The notes below the pieces were generated by a model. That model was not told the DNA's origin. It saw nothing but the letters and a program-made list of their open reading frames with translations, and made no database searches. Positions 23,472-34,827 of a stretch of 64,000 nt of DNA are shown piece after piece; the first letter of the stretch is position 1; each line of letters starts with the position of its first letter. The DNA comes from Chenopodium formosanum (lineage: Eukaryota > Streptophyta > Magnoliopsida > Caryophyllales > Amaranthaceae): the NCBI GenBank assembly GCA_024500155.1, contig CM044869.1, forward strand, positions 54,329,898-54,393,897, given 5' to 3'. The position numbers and the translations under genes were made by a program.

Positions 23472-24357
23472 CTCTTCACCTTCTGCAGTAGGAATTTGAT
23501 ACCTTATGTCTTTAATTCTGGTTGATTGTTTGTTTATTAGTTTAGATTGTTTCTGTTCTGATTTTCTTTTTGTGTTGCAAGGATATTAATAGAACCAAAT
23601 TTGTTATGGAGGATAATCATTTAGTGCCTATCCCTTTTATATACAGGTCTTACAAATGCCGATATTGAAAGCCTGTTTCCTTTTGTTTGGATTCCTCTTA
23701 TATCTAAATCTGCAATTATGCATGTGTTGAACTATTTACAGTGTCAGATATGAATGTCATTTCATATCAATAGGCCTGGAGAATATATATATAAGGCATA
23801 ATATATAATGCACTTGGCAATGAAATTAAGCATGGCCTTGATTATTGGATATAACAGATTATGAGTTGTAGAGTAATTTGGGTGTCAGTGAGTTGTATCA
23901 CTCCTCTTGTGTTACAGTTAAGATTCCAAATGTCATTGAATGGTCTATCCAGAAAACCCATGAGATTACAATAGTGCTTTTTGTAGTATTATACCACAGA
24001 TAGACTTAAACCACTTGCTCAATTTCAGTACATGTACACAGGTATACCTAGCAATAATTATATGAGAGGAAAATTATGCTAACACTTTACTGTGGATTCA
24101 CCCAAAATACTGACTTTACAACTGTGCTATGTGTCACTGCATTGCTACTTATTTAGTAAAACTGGAAATGATGGATCTTTAAAGGTCATTAGCTTTGTAA
24201 GTCGCATGAGATTAGGACAATACTTATATGGTTACTGTGAAGGCCAAAAGCAATCATACATGCAAAGTAGTTGTCATCATTAATATTACTCTCATTCAGA
24301 CTATTACATTCAAGAGATTCAATTTAACTGAAATCTGAAGCATAGCTTAACTACAAT
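23472..24357. other. Spacer between the two B3 genes
   Basis: No exon was recognised. It may hold the promoter of the short B3 gene and the 3' end of the longer one, both on the - strand. A fused single gene is possible but unsupported, because the longer copy ends in a clear stop at 24358-24360. Confidence 0.35.
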
Positions 24358-25319
24358 TTAGTGCCAGACTATTTCTAGCACAATAGGATCATTATTCTGC
24401 AGGAAGACACCTCCAATTGTTCCAAATACTATATTTCTATTTGAAAACACCTGCATCACTCCTTCTTTTATTCTACTATAGATGTTGCCATTGTCCTTAT
24501 AGGATATCTCAACAACAGCATCCCATGTTCTGTCACCGTGTCGAACCTGAATTGCTATATGTGTCTCAACCTGAGAAAACACCTGGTTACCAAATGTAGG
24601 GGGAATATCCTGCACATATTTGAATTCTTAATCAATAACAGTGTTATCTAAGTTTTACATGAATAATTGGCATAAGTTAAGCAAAGAACAGGATCCACAA
24701 ACCATATAATCTCTTTGGAGGAATGCTGGTGTGATCCTAAACGGGAACCATGGCCTATTGCAAATCCCTAAATACTCCTGAAAATGAGCATCTAAGTTGG
24801 GGATTTCATTATTTTGTACATTTCTTTGTCTAGGTTCACGAGAACCAAGCCTCTCCACCATTGAAGCCGTATAAATCCGTACATAAAACTTTCTATTCCC
24901 ACCATAATAAAGCATGAGAGTTTCACCTTCATGGATGTGATTGTCATTCACAAATATTTCCCAGCCGAAATCAAAACACATGTACTGTCTGTTTTGCTCT
25001 GTCACCTTCAACAACTGAACGCTCCATGCTCGCCTGTTACTCCCACGTATGACTTCCACTGGACTATGCACACCGGCAAGCATACTATTCCAATCCTATG
25101 GTAATTCCTGCAACACATTGTTCCCAATAGCAACAAGGTTATGCAGCACAATAGGAATACTGAGGCAGCCACAGATACTAATTACTGATATAGGTTATTC
25201 TAAGATAAAAGAACATTATGTGCATGAGTTCTGCCTACCAGCTCTTGCACAAACTCATCTTTGAAAAAAATCAAACAACTTGGCATATTCCTGTAGAAAC
25301 TCATTGCCCCTGTAGTCAT
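24358..25319 (-). CDS. Tandem B3-domain protein with a possible in-frame stop
   Basis: Three exons on the - strand: 25239-25319, then 24703 up to 25095 or 25107, and 24358-24609. The protein has about 241 residues. The first B3 domain starts MPSCLIFFKDEF in exon 1. It continues with RAWSVQLLKV, GWEIFVNDNHIHEGETL and GGNRKFYVRIY in exon 2. The second B3 domain starts FPFRITPAFLQRDYM, crosses into exon 3 (DIPPTFGNQ) and ends with FLQNNDPIVLEIVWH. The better-looking acceptor (TTGCAG, exon start 25107) puts a TAG at 25096-25098 in frame. Using that TAG as the acceptor (start 25095) removes the stop and four codons. Which is used decides whether this is a gene or a pseudogene. The layout resembles REM-type B3 factors. 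Confidence 0.65.
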
Positions 25320-27641
25320 GCAATTAATTAATGCGTTATTAGAGATAAAGTAAATGTAGCATCAATGTGATGCATGTATATATGTACAACAGGTTACATT
25401 TTCCATTGAAAAATTCAACACGAGTACAATCTAAACATTTCAAACAAAGTCTATTATTAATAAATTGCAGTTCACTTTATCTTTATATAAGTCTACCAAG
25501 TAATGATAACATGAACTGAAAACAAATCACCTTACTGTATGGTCAGGCTTCAAGAAATAACGACAACTGCCAGTAGCTTGTCAAGCAATCTTTTTACAGC
25601 TTTGAATTTGATATCTTCTCATAAGCAGGCTGTTGGGAAGCCACAAGGCAGACTTCTTTTAAAGGAGCCACTAATAGGTGCTTTCAGAGTAGTTATTTAT
25701 GTCAGTAACTACAATTTAGCACTGCATTAATACTTATTGACCACATTCAAGGCATTTTATTCATGAACTATTTACTGCTTGATTAGCAGTCAAATGTTCA
25801 CAATGACTGAAATCCACATACTTTGAACAAGACATTATAAAACCTTGTTCATATCCATAGCATTTCACAATTGTACGTTTACAAACAAGTAATTAGTTGA
25901 AGTTAGGACTTACTTGGAAATTGAAGCGGTGGTTTTTATACGTTTCATTCAATACAGATCATGAAACTCATCTTTTCCATTTTTGTGAAGTTTAATGTTT
26001 TATAATGCATGCACTTACTTATGTAGAACTGTATATTGATGATACCTTATAATTTAAACTCCATAGAGGGTCATATATATTACTTTCTGGTAATATATTT
26101 CTGCCCTTTCCTGTTCCATGGAACAATAAACTTGGAATATTTATTTATTTTATAATAATGTATGCAATTATATGAATTTCATAATATAGTTTAAAGTATT
26201 ACATGATAATAACTACTATGATTGAGTACCTTAACAATCCAGTTGGATACAATGTGACACCATGCTTTGACAGTCAGAATCTATAAGAAATCAATGACTT
26301 CAGTGTCTACAGGGGGAATCTTACTGACAGTAATTCTAGGTGAAATTTGCATTGATGAATACTGGACACGTTTCAAACGGATTATTGCCACTCAGTAAGC
26401 AAGAACTACCTGCTTGATGACATGCCTGCATATGTAATTATACAGTGCTGCAGTGCAGTTAGGTGCTTAGTTAAATTAGTCATTATGATCATGTGAGTAC
26501 ATTGATTATACGGAAATGTCTATGCTAATCCATCTTCTGGTGTATCGCCCCAGGGTACTTGAACTTTTTAAAGACAATTTTGGTTGCATCAAACAGCACA
26601 CCATTGATTATGATTTAGATTTATGCATGACATAGACACTCAATGACTACGAATATAGCTTAGCGTTTGCATTATAAAATAGTTCCAGCTGCAATATGAG
26701 CTTATTCATCACTCATATTAAACAACTCAAGGAGTTATGTCGAGCTCAACAAACCTAATTTACATGTAACAAGGATACTCGCTATGAGGCCTCTGCATTA
26801 TTTATGCAGCTGTTTGTGAGCCTTACAACACCTTATATAATACAGTACTACTTCCTTCCATCATTTTGGATACAAACAGATTAAAACTACAGCATAAGTT
26901 CCTTATATAAGTAGACTAACCAATTGTTATAATGGTTAAACACTTTATCATATTAGATATAATGCTTTAAAAAAATAGGTTTTCAATTGTTACAAACAAA
27001 ACTAAATTTTTAAATGCACATATACGCTTAGTCAATTAGGTTAATGAGTAGTGCGCTATTATAGAAGCCCATGGCTTATAAAATGCATACGATCACGAAA
27101 TGGATCATAATTAAAAACTAAATATCTCTAGCCTAATAAGTTAATTTTTATTAGATTGCAATTGATGCCTGACATCAATTCACAATGCATATATGAAACT
27201 CACACAAAATATTGTTTTGGAATTCAATATGTTTTCTTATCAAAATTTACAAAATTACTTACCATAGAAGTAAGGAGAACTTATGGTCAAGATACTATTG
27301 CTTATTTATTTACTTTATAGTACATCAATGTCTGTACTTGCTAAGTAGCAACCACAAGTTAATACAAAAAGAGAACCAATTTAAATTTAAAGATTTTAAA
27401 AATATAATTGCAGTTCATATAAATCCACAGAAATTATGTATAAAAACAATATAAAACTTTTAAATATTGTTTTCCAAATTTGCCATTAGATATGTATCTC
27501 ACCAAATCTTCTCACCCCTTACTTAGCACTGTTTTGAATTTGACCAGAAATGTATGATATCAAAATCTGAAATTACACACAATATTTATCAAATAAAAAG
27601 GAGAAAAAACAAGAGAAATACCTAACCCCTTTGTTTTTCTA
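25320..27641. other. Non-coding stretch within the Helitron-like block
   Basis: AT-rich, with no credible exon on either strand; the short open frames lack motifs. It probably includes upstream sequence of the B3 gene. Confidence 0.45.
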
Positions 27642-27954
27642 CTCCCTCCGTCCCCAAATGATAGTCCCTTATGGCTTATTTTTAGTCCCAAAATGATAGT
27701 CCCATTTGCTTTTTTCAAGTACCATTAATATCAATTTTTTATCAAAATTCTCTCTAATTACAACAATATTTGTGCAAATTTATCTTTCCTATATAAATTT
27801 TGTTTTCCAATGTACTTTTATTACTTTCTATCTCTACTATTTTACATACCCAATGTAAATTTATCTTTCCAATGTAATTGTACTACTTTTATTTAAGTTT
27901 CTTAATTCCCGTGATTTTTGCCCATAAGGGACTATCATTTGGGGACGGAGGAAG
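27642..27954. mobile_element. Stowaway MITE, 313 bp
   Basis: Inverted ends CTCCCTCCGTCCCCAAATGA and its complement (…TCATTTGGGGACGGAGGAAG) share the block GATAGTCCCTTATGG. TA lies on both sides (27640-27641 and 27955-27956). This is the typical plant Tc1/mariner MITE structure. Confidence 0.88.
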
Positions 27955-27956
27955 TA

Positions 27957-29143
27957 TTATTTTTTCGTTGTCCTTCTTCTTAAGTATAACAGAACAAAGA
28001 AAAAGGGGAAAAGAAAACCAGAGTTGAAATCAGTAGAATGAAATAGAGCAAAACTAGAGTGTACTATATTACTGTTGAAGCCACACCTCAGTATGGGATG
28101 TTTACTGTGCGAATCATGTATAAGTACAGAACTAAGCAATTGTTTGCTTAATTGCTACTCATTACTTACTTTAACTGTCTATAAATAGCAAGCCTAATTT
28201 TGCTACAGCATCGCCATTTCCAATCTGATAGCTCTAATTTACATTGAAGGTGCTCCTATTTTCCATAGCATTTTCAATTAAATTCTTATGCTGCATGATC
28301 AGATAATGTATATAGCTATTTTTGCATTTATTATACCTAACTAAATTGCATATGAAAATAATTAGAATATTCACTGTCATGTCATGTTACTATAGATTAT
28401 ACACTACCATTTATTTCAAAGCTTTTTCTGTATGGTGATATCATGTATTAAATTGTCTATTGCTTTAATCTTATGTCACTGCATACTAAAAGTAGATTTG
28501 ATTCTTCACTATGAAAAAGCATTTTCCTGGAATATTTGTTAGATTATAATAATTTTTTCTGATAAATTCTTTTGACACAGATATTCCCATTTCAATCCTG
28601 TTTAGATTGTTTCCATGCATTTATGATTAGGCATAATGTGCATAGATTAATAGCTATTTTAGATAGTTTTGTATGCAAAACATAAATTCATGTAACGACA
28701 AATATACAATGCATCAGCATCTTAAGAACGGAAGGCCATTAAGTCTGATTACATGTAAAATTAGTGCACAGATGTTGAGACAAGAATGAGATTGTTTACA
28801 GCTTAAAGGTTCAAATACACATTTAAGGTAACATTTGAATGCAAACATGTTCATAATCTAACATAAGCATGAACTGAAAAATGGCTTACACATGTGAATC
28901 TACCCGTACATCTATACAACCTATTTCTCTGGTTTTTTTAACATTTCCTGATCCTTATATCATCTATAGATCCTGTTTATGAGACCATTTGAGTTTAGAA
29001 TCTGGAAATACAACCACATTAATGTTATAATGCTTATAGATATGCAATTTATATGCTCCCTTTCTTAGAGCTTACCTGTGAGCAATAACTGAACTTCTTT
29101 GCTAATCTTTCATGTTACTTTTAGACAGTAATTGATCTACACC
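27957..29143. other. Upstream region of the RPA-like gene
   Basis: No coding exon was recognised. TTTAGACAG ending at 29126 is an acceptor-like site just before the ATG at 29144, so a leader intron is likely. A TATA-like CTATAAATAG lies at about 28179-28188. Confidence 0.4.
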
Positions 29144-30875
29144 ATGAAGCTTGAATCGGTTTATTTGGATGAACTCAATACACAAAGCAGAGACTACAAG
29201 GTCAAAGTAACGGTTGTTGAAAAAGGCCGCCCTCGAGAATCCCCAAAGAAACCAGGACTGATCTTCCAAACTTTGATCATGGAAGATGAAAAGGTCAGTA
29301 TATAATTACCATGAATCTCATTCCTTTCAATATTCATGTGCATGATTACCTGTAAAGTCCTTCACTTTGTGTAATAGTATTGGTATTTGATGACCTGTTA
29401 AGTAGAGTAACTAAAAAGTTTAAATATAACTATCTAATCTGTCAATTATCTCCAAAGCTATGACTATATAATTTATAGTTATATTTTTCTGCTATTCTGG
29501 AATAAGCCGCTTATACTTAATGTATTACACAGAAGAATAAAATGAGGTGTTCTCTTTTTGGAGAACAAATTCAGGCCTATGAAGATATCCTGCAGCCAAC
29601 CGGAAAGTATGAAATATCCAAAGCTACTATAGGTGTTATCGATGATCAGTACAAGTTCTACAACGAAGAGCTTCCATACCAGATGACTATTGGATCTCAG
29701 ACAGTCGTGCAACGTTTGAACTCTGAGTTTGGTCCTATTGTTCCTAATTACCAGCCCTTATCAACTATCCCAAGGACAGCTGAACCAGAGGACAGATTTG
29801 GTATTCATTCTAAAATGGTCATTAAATATTCTTATGTACCTTGGAAATTTTTTTGCTTGCAGAATAATGTTACTATCAATTGTGTTTTATGCAGATGTTG
29901 TAGTCGTGGTGCTTTTTGTTGAGGAGCAACCACGCATGATTACTACCACAAGAGGACGTGAAAGTCCAGTTCGTGAAATTGTTGTCACTGACACAAGGTA
30001 GTTCATAACTGCTCGAATATTCATAGGTTAAATTGTTCAAAATGCTAACATTTAGATCTCTCAAGTACTAACTACAACTGTTCTATATATCTGCAAATGT
30101 ACATGACAGTCATGACCAGTCAATCACCATTTCAGCATGGAATGATCTTGCTATCAAGGACTGTAATGCATTAAACAACTGGGCTGATAGATTTAATGTT
30201 GTAGGCCTCACTGCTCTTAAGGCTCAGAACACTCCAAGAGGTGAAACATATCATTAATCTTACCTTTGTTATACAGTAACAGATTTTTATCACACTGATA
30301 TGATCTAACAAGTGAGCTATAGCAGGGTTCATTCTAAGCACTACTATGTCAACTCGAATAATTCATGAGCCTCATGGAGATAGGGCAAATGTACTCCGCG
30401 AATGGTATAGGAATTATGTTTCCTAATGTTTACTTGAATTTTATTATATGCATTATGACTGATTATCAAACTACATTTATTGCAGGGCAAGAGTGTATCC
30501 ACAGGTTTTGCTTGACAGACAGGCTAGGGTGCTTACTGTCAGATTCCCTAATGAAGAGAAAAGAATGTACACAATTGCAGAACTGAGGAACAAAAAGGTT
30601 GTACCATCATTGAGAATTTGTGAAGTGATATTCAACAGTTAATATTATAAAACCATTAATCTATACCTTATGTGGAAATTCTTCTGTAAATGCAGCCATC
30701 AAATACTATGCAGGAAGAAGTTGCATGGATAGAAGTCACCATTCCAAATGCTGAAATGAACAGGGTTCATGCCTATGCTGGCTGTCTTGAATGTTCCAAA
30801 CGCACCAGTCTTCCTGTAGGAACTCGTTATCGGTGCTCACTCTGTAAAAAAGGAGACACTGTTTCAGCTCATAAG

Positions 30876-30942
<67 letters not shown>

Positions 30943-32126
30943 CTATCAGTGTCAAGAGTATATGCTTTAAAATGATTGTAATTGAATTGTATTCATGTTC
31001 AACAGAGTGACCTTCAAGTTTGAAGCAGTGGACAGTACTGGAGCCATGTCATTTACCACTTTCAATGACGACACAGAAAGGCTCTTCAGGAAATCAGCAT
31101 CTGAGATCTGCGGTATCAAGAACACTGTAAGCAACCTTCGGTTACATTTATATTTCTCTGTTAAAATTATTTGCTATAACTTTAACCGTGCCATAGATTT
31201 TGCTCCTCATTTATATTCATTCATTGATGGACCTTATGCATGTTCTTGCATATATGCAAGTAGTTTATATTATAGATAAGATAAATATGCATAGTATGAT
31301 GTTATTTGTACGCCTCAAACTATTAAAATGCAGTTTCACTAAAATAAAACTTTTATATGAACTGTTGACCAGTTAATGTTAGCTATGAAGATTTTATGTT
31401 CTTCTTTTTGGTTAGCTTTTTTGTTATGATTAAATATACGCTGCATACGTGTTTCAGGAGAACCTAGAAGCTTTTGCAGCTATACAACATATCCTCTGCA
31501 CTCGACCATTCTTTATAAAGGTTGGACCTACAAACGAACTGTCGATGAACAATGTGCTCATGTGGACTCTTAAAGGTGTTGAAATAATAGATGAAGCACC
31601 ACAGCCAGCTCTTGAATCAACAGTTGCTGCAATGGACACAGACCATGATGATTCTGCTATAACTGAGCAAGAAGCAAGATTGCACAAAGAACTGATGCTA
31701 GAAGAGACTGTACACGGAAAAAAACCTCTGATGATTGATTTGAAATCAGTTACTCCTGCATCCCAAAACCCAGCAGATACGAAGCATGCTAAATTGGCTG
31801 AATTTACTCAACTGCAAGAAATGAAACTAGCTTCTCAGGAATTTGATGTCGATATGTACCTTCTGTCTGATTCAGATTCGGAGCCACTTCGGCTTCCACA
31901 GATAAACACCCCTCCAAAAGAAGCACTTCCAAATTGGACTAAGCTTTCACGCAAACGCAGCCCACCAAAGAGCAAGGAATCTGCTGTCCCTGCTACACAG
32001 ACAAGCAATGCTGATGCTGACATTCAACCTAGGAAGAAGGTGAGGACATCGCTATTTCAAGAAGTCAATCTGAAGGAGACTACAGATGATTTGGCTTCCC
32101 CTGCCAATCAGCTTGACAAGCCATAG
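29144..32126 (+). CDS. RPA1-like single-stranded-DNA-binding protein
   Basis: Nine exons with consistent phases: 29144-29293, 29533-29800, 29895-29997, 30110-30240, 30326-30404, 30486-30597, 30696-30874, 31006-31126 and 31458-32126, giving 603 residues without a break. The N-terminal half resembles the DUF223/OB-fold part of plant RPA 70-kDa relatives. A four-cysteine zinc ribbon (C311, C314, C328, C331) sits in the C-terminal OB fold (DBD-C type), followed by VTFKFEAVD and TTFNDDTERLF. The tail is acidic, then basic, with SRKR near 545 and RKKVR near 573 as possible nuclear signals. RPA binds single-stranded DNA in replication and repair. Many plant Helitrons carry an RPA-like gene next to RepHel. 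A diverged host RPA1 paralogue is the alternative. Confidence 0.85.
30877..30939. repeat. (TA)n microsatellite, about 31 units
   Basis: An uninterrupted TA repeat starts three bases into intron 7 of the RPA-like gene, directly after the donor. Confidence 0.95.
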
Positions 32127-32282
32127 TTCTGCTCGGCCCAGATAGTATATAATCATAGACTGTTGCTGCTACTATCAATGAAGAATAAATAAGACTATAT
32201 TATGCTGTAAATGTAACCATGTCCTGCCTGTTTATAGACAGGCATAAATCTTTTGGGAGTTTAATAGGAACAAGTGTGTATT

Positions 32283-32482
32283 CAGTTGTTCCCAATAAAC
32301 ACCAGATATGTATATAGTGATGCTGCTAGATATCTATGAATATAAGTTGTTAGCATTTTGGGAATGGGAACTCTAGACTTATATTCATAGATATCTAGCA
32401 GCATCACTATATACATATTCAGTTGTTCCCAATAAACACCAGATATGTATATAGTTCCCAATAAACACCAGATATGTATATA
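32283..32482. repeat. 36-bp perfect hairpin flanked by three direct repeats
   Basis: Arms at 32311-32346 and 32378-32413 are perfect complements of 36 bp around a 31-nt loop. A 29-35 bp unit with TTCCCAATAAACACCAGATA occurs at 32283-32317, 32420-32454 and 32455-32483. The block starts about 155 bp after the RPA-like stop codon and ends where the large retroelement begins. It could be a tiny MITE with duplicated flanks. Confidence 0.85.
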
Positions 32483-33255
32483 GTGGTAGGTGTGACATAT
32501 GACTTTAAGTGTGTATAATTTACGAAAAACAAACATGTGGAACAATACCCTTTTTGATAATGACAAAAGGGGGAAGAATATGTATGATGCTTATGGTATG
32601 CAGTAATTAAGTCTAAAGTTCTTACATCATGATCGTTGAAAGTATATATATATTGATAATGATGTGTATTTCTAAGTTCCTAACTATGTTAAGTTCCTGT
32701 GTATGTTCTTAACTTGTTCATAAGTTATTTCCTTGAAAAACTAAGGGGGAATAAATGTACAACGATTATCCTTTAATATGTGATAAGCATCATTAGTTTG
32801 TCATCATCAAAAAGGGGGAAATTGTTGAGCAATTAGGTTTTGATGATTATAAACTAATGATGATTATCTATCTAACGTGTATGTTAAGTTGTGCATAGAA
32901 AGAGCAAGTTATGCTTGGAACAGGATACAAGGAACCTGAGTAATGACAGGTATATATGTAAGGAACTTGAGCAATATAGGATAAGCAATAGAGGAACAAG
33001 AACAACGATAAGTGTTATGGTTGATAAGCATGATGATGGCTAAGGAACCATGAAGGTAACTATGTAAACATGTGTTTGCATATGTTAGCTTCATAAGGTA
33101 AGTATCCTATACATATATAGGTCATGTATGTGTAGGAGTCTTTTAATTTAGTTTAGTTTTCTTTATTGTTTTTATAAATGAAAAAACTAACCTTCTGAGT
33201 TACTTTGTTATCCTCAGAAGTTTGCTCAGTTTGTCATCATTAAAAAGGGGCAACT

Positions 33256-34827
33256 TGTTGACCCTTATGAGGTTTTGATGATGATGTTAAGAATTGAGCA
33301 AACTTCCATTTAATAAGGATTTTCTAGTGTTGTGATGTTGGCAGGTTCAGTAAGCGTAGAGGGCTGAAGTAGGAACTGGAACAAAGGAACTTTGGAAGAT
33401 CCATGAGGACAAGTAAAGAACAGAAGAAGAGTTCCAGCAATGGAACTTCCCGAAGTTTCTCAACAGGAACTTCAAAACGGGTGTAACGACCTGGTTCTGG
33501 TGTAATGCTGGGGCAAACCCTAAGATCCAGAATATATCAAGACTACAGGATTCCAGAACAAAAGTTTCAGAGAAGCAACATGAAGACAGAGAAATAGAAG
33601 TATATTGCTCTAGGATTCATGTAAGTATGTTGGACATAAAAGTCGGTCTGGAACAAGTCTATATGGAACCAAGGTGAACTCCAAACAGTTAATGAAATTA
33701 GAGTGACTGACTTGTCAGGAACTCAGAGACTGTCAGAGTTCAGGAACCTAATAGGAACTTAAGTATGCACGTCGTTAAAAGTCGGTTTTAATGATATATA
33801 TATTTACTTAATACGTGCATATCTTTTAGGGATTTGGTTTTACTGAATAAAGATATTTATCTTCTAATAAATCCCTTTTGGAAAAAGATAAATTTTGTTT
33901 AAAAAGTATTTTTAAACTAAAAGATAAGATTGGAATAAAAGCTGATTTTATGCTAAGTTATCTTATTATTATTGACAGATTTTATTCTGAACAAAAAGAT
34001 ATATTTTCGGAAAACTTGTTTTTAGAAAATATCTTTTAAACTTATCTTTTCAGAAAATCTATCTTTTTTCAAGATGAAATGAATATTTCGAGTGTACTAT
34101 AAATATGCTCATAAGTATTCATTCAAAGTTGAGGTTGACGAAGTGTAGTGGTCGTGCTTAATGGTTTTATCCTTCACCACGAAGCTAAGTCAGTTCTCCT
34201 GGTCAAAGTTCCTATCAGGTTTTGGTTACAGTACGTCCAGTGAGTTCCAGACAGGTCTCGAGTGTCCAATATATTAGTTTTATCTCTTTATTCATAGATA
34301 TGTATTTAGGGATATTCAATGAGATCTTGTAATGGAAAAAGGGTTTTGAGTGTTTTGTATTTTGGGGTGAGATTGTGAATTCTCTTAAATTCACGCAAGT
34401 GATGAGTTTGAAATCTCGTAAAATTCGAGTGGTAGCTGTGAGTGCACAGTGAGTGAAAGGAACCTGAGAAGTGTCTTGGGTCACCTAGGAAGTGTCCTGG
34501 GTAAGGGGAGAAAAAGGGTCCTGAGAAGTGTCTTAGGTCTGGTAGGAAGTGTCCTATCATAGAGTCAAGTGTCCGTGGTGGAACTTGCAAAGCAAAGGTC
34601 TGTGTAATAGGTTGTACTAGGAGAGTTGCCTATTATAGTGGAATTTGTTTATAAGTCCCAATAGGGCCGAGGTTTTACTTCCAGTTAGGCACTGGATGGT
34701 TTCCTCGTAAAACTTGCTGTGTGCTTTAAGTTCCTTTACGTTTCAATTGTTTATTTCCGCATAAGTTCCGCGATTGGAACCTACTACCATTCACCCCCCC
34801 TCTTGTAGTAGTTCATCTAAACTAACA
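33256..34827 (+). repeat. Left LTR of the large retroelement
   Basis: 1572 bp, the same length as the right LTR. It is followed two bases later by the tRNA primer-binding site. Confidence 0.8.

Noticed and set aside
32215..32245. Hairpin TGCCTGT / ACAGGCA as a possible Helitron 3' end
   Set aside because: The stem is right for a Helitron, but no CTRR end follows within the usual short distance, and it may equally be a transcript terminator structure.
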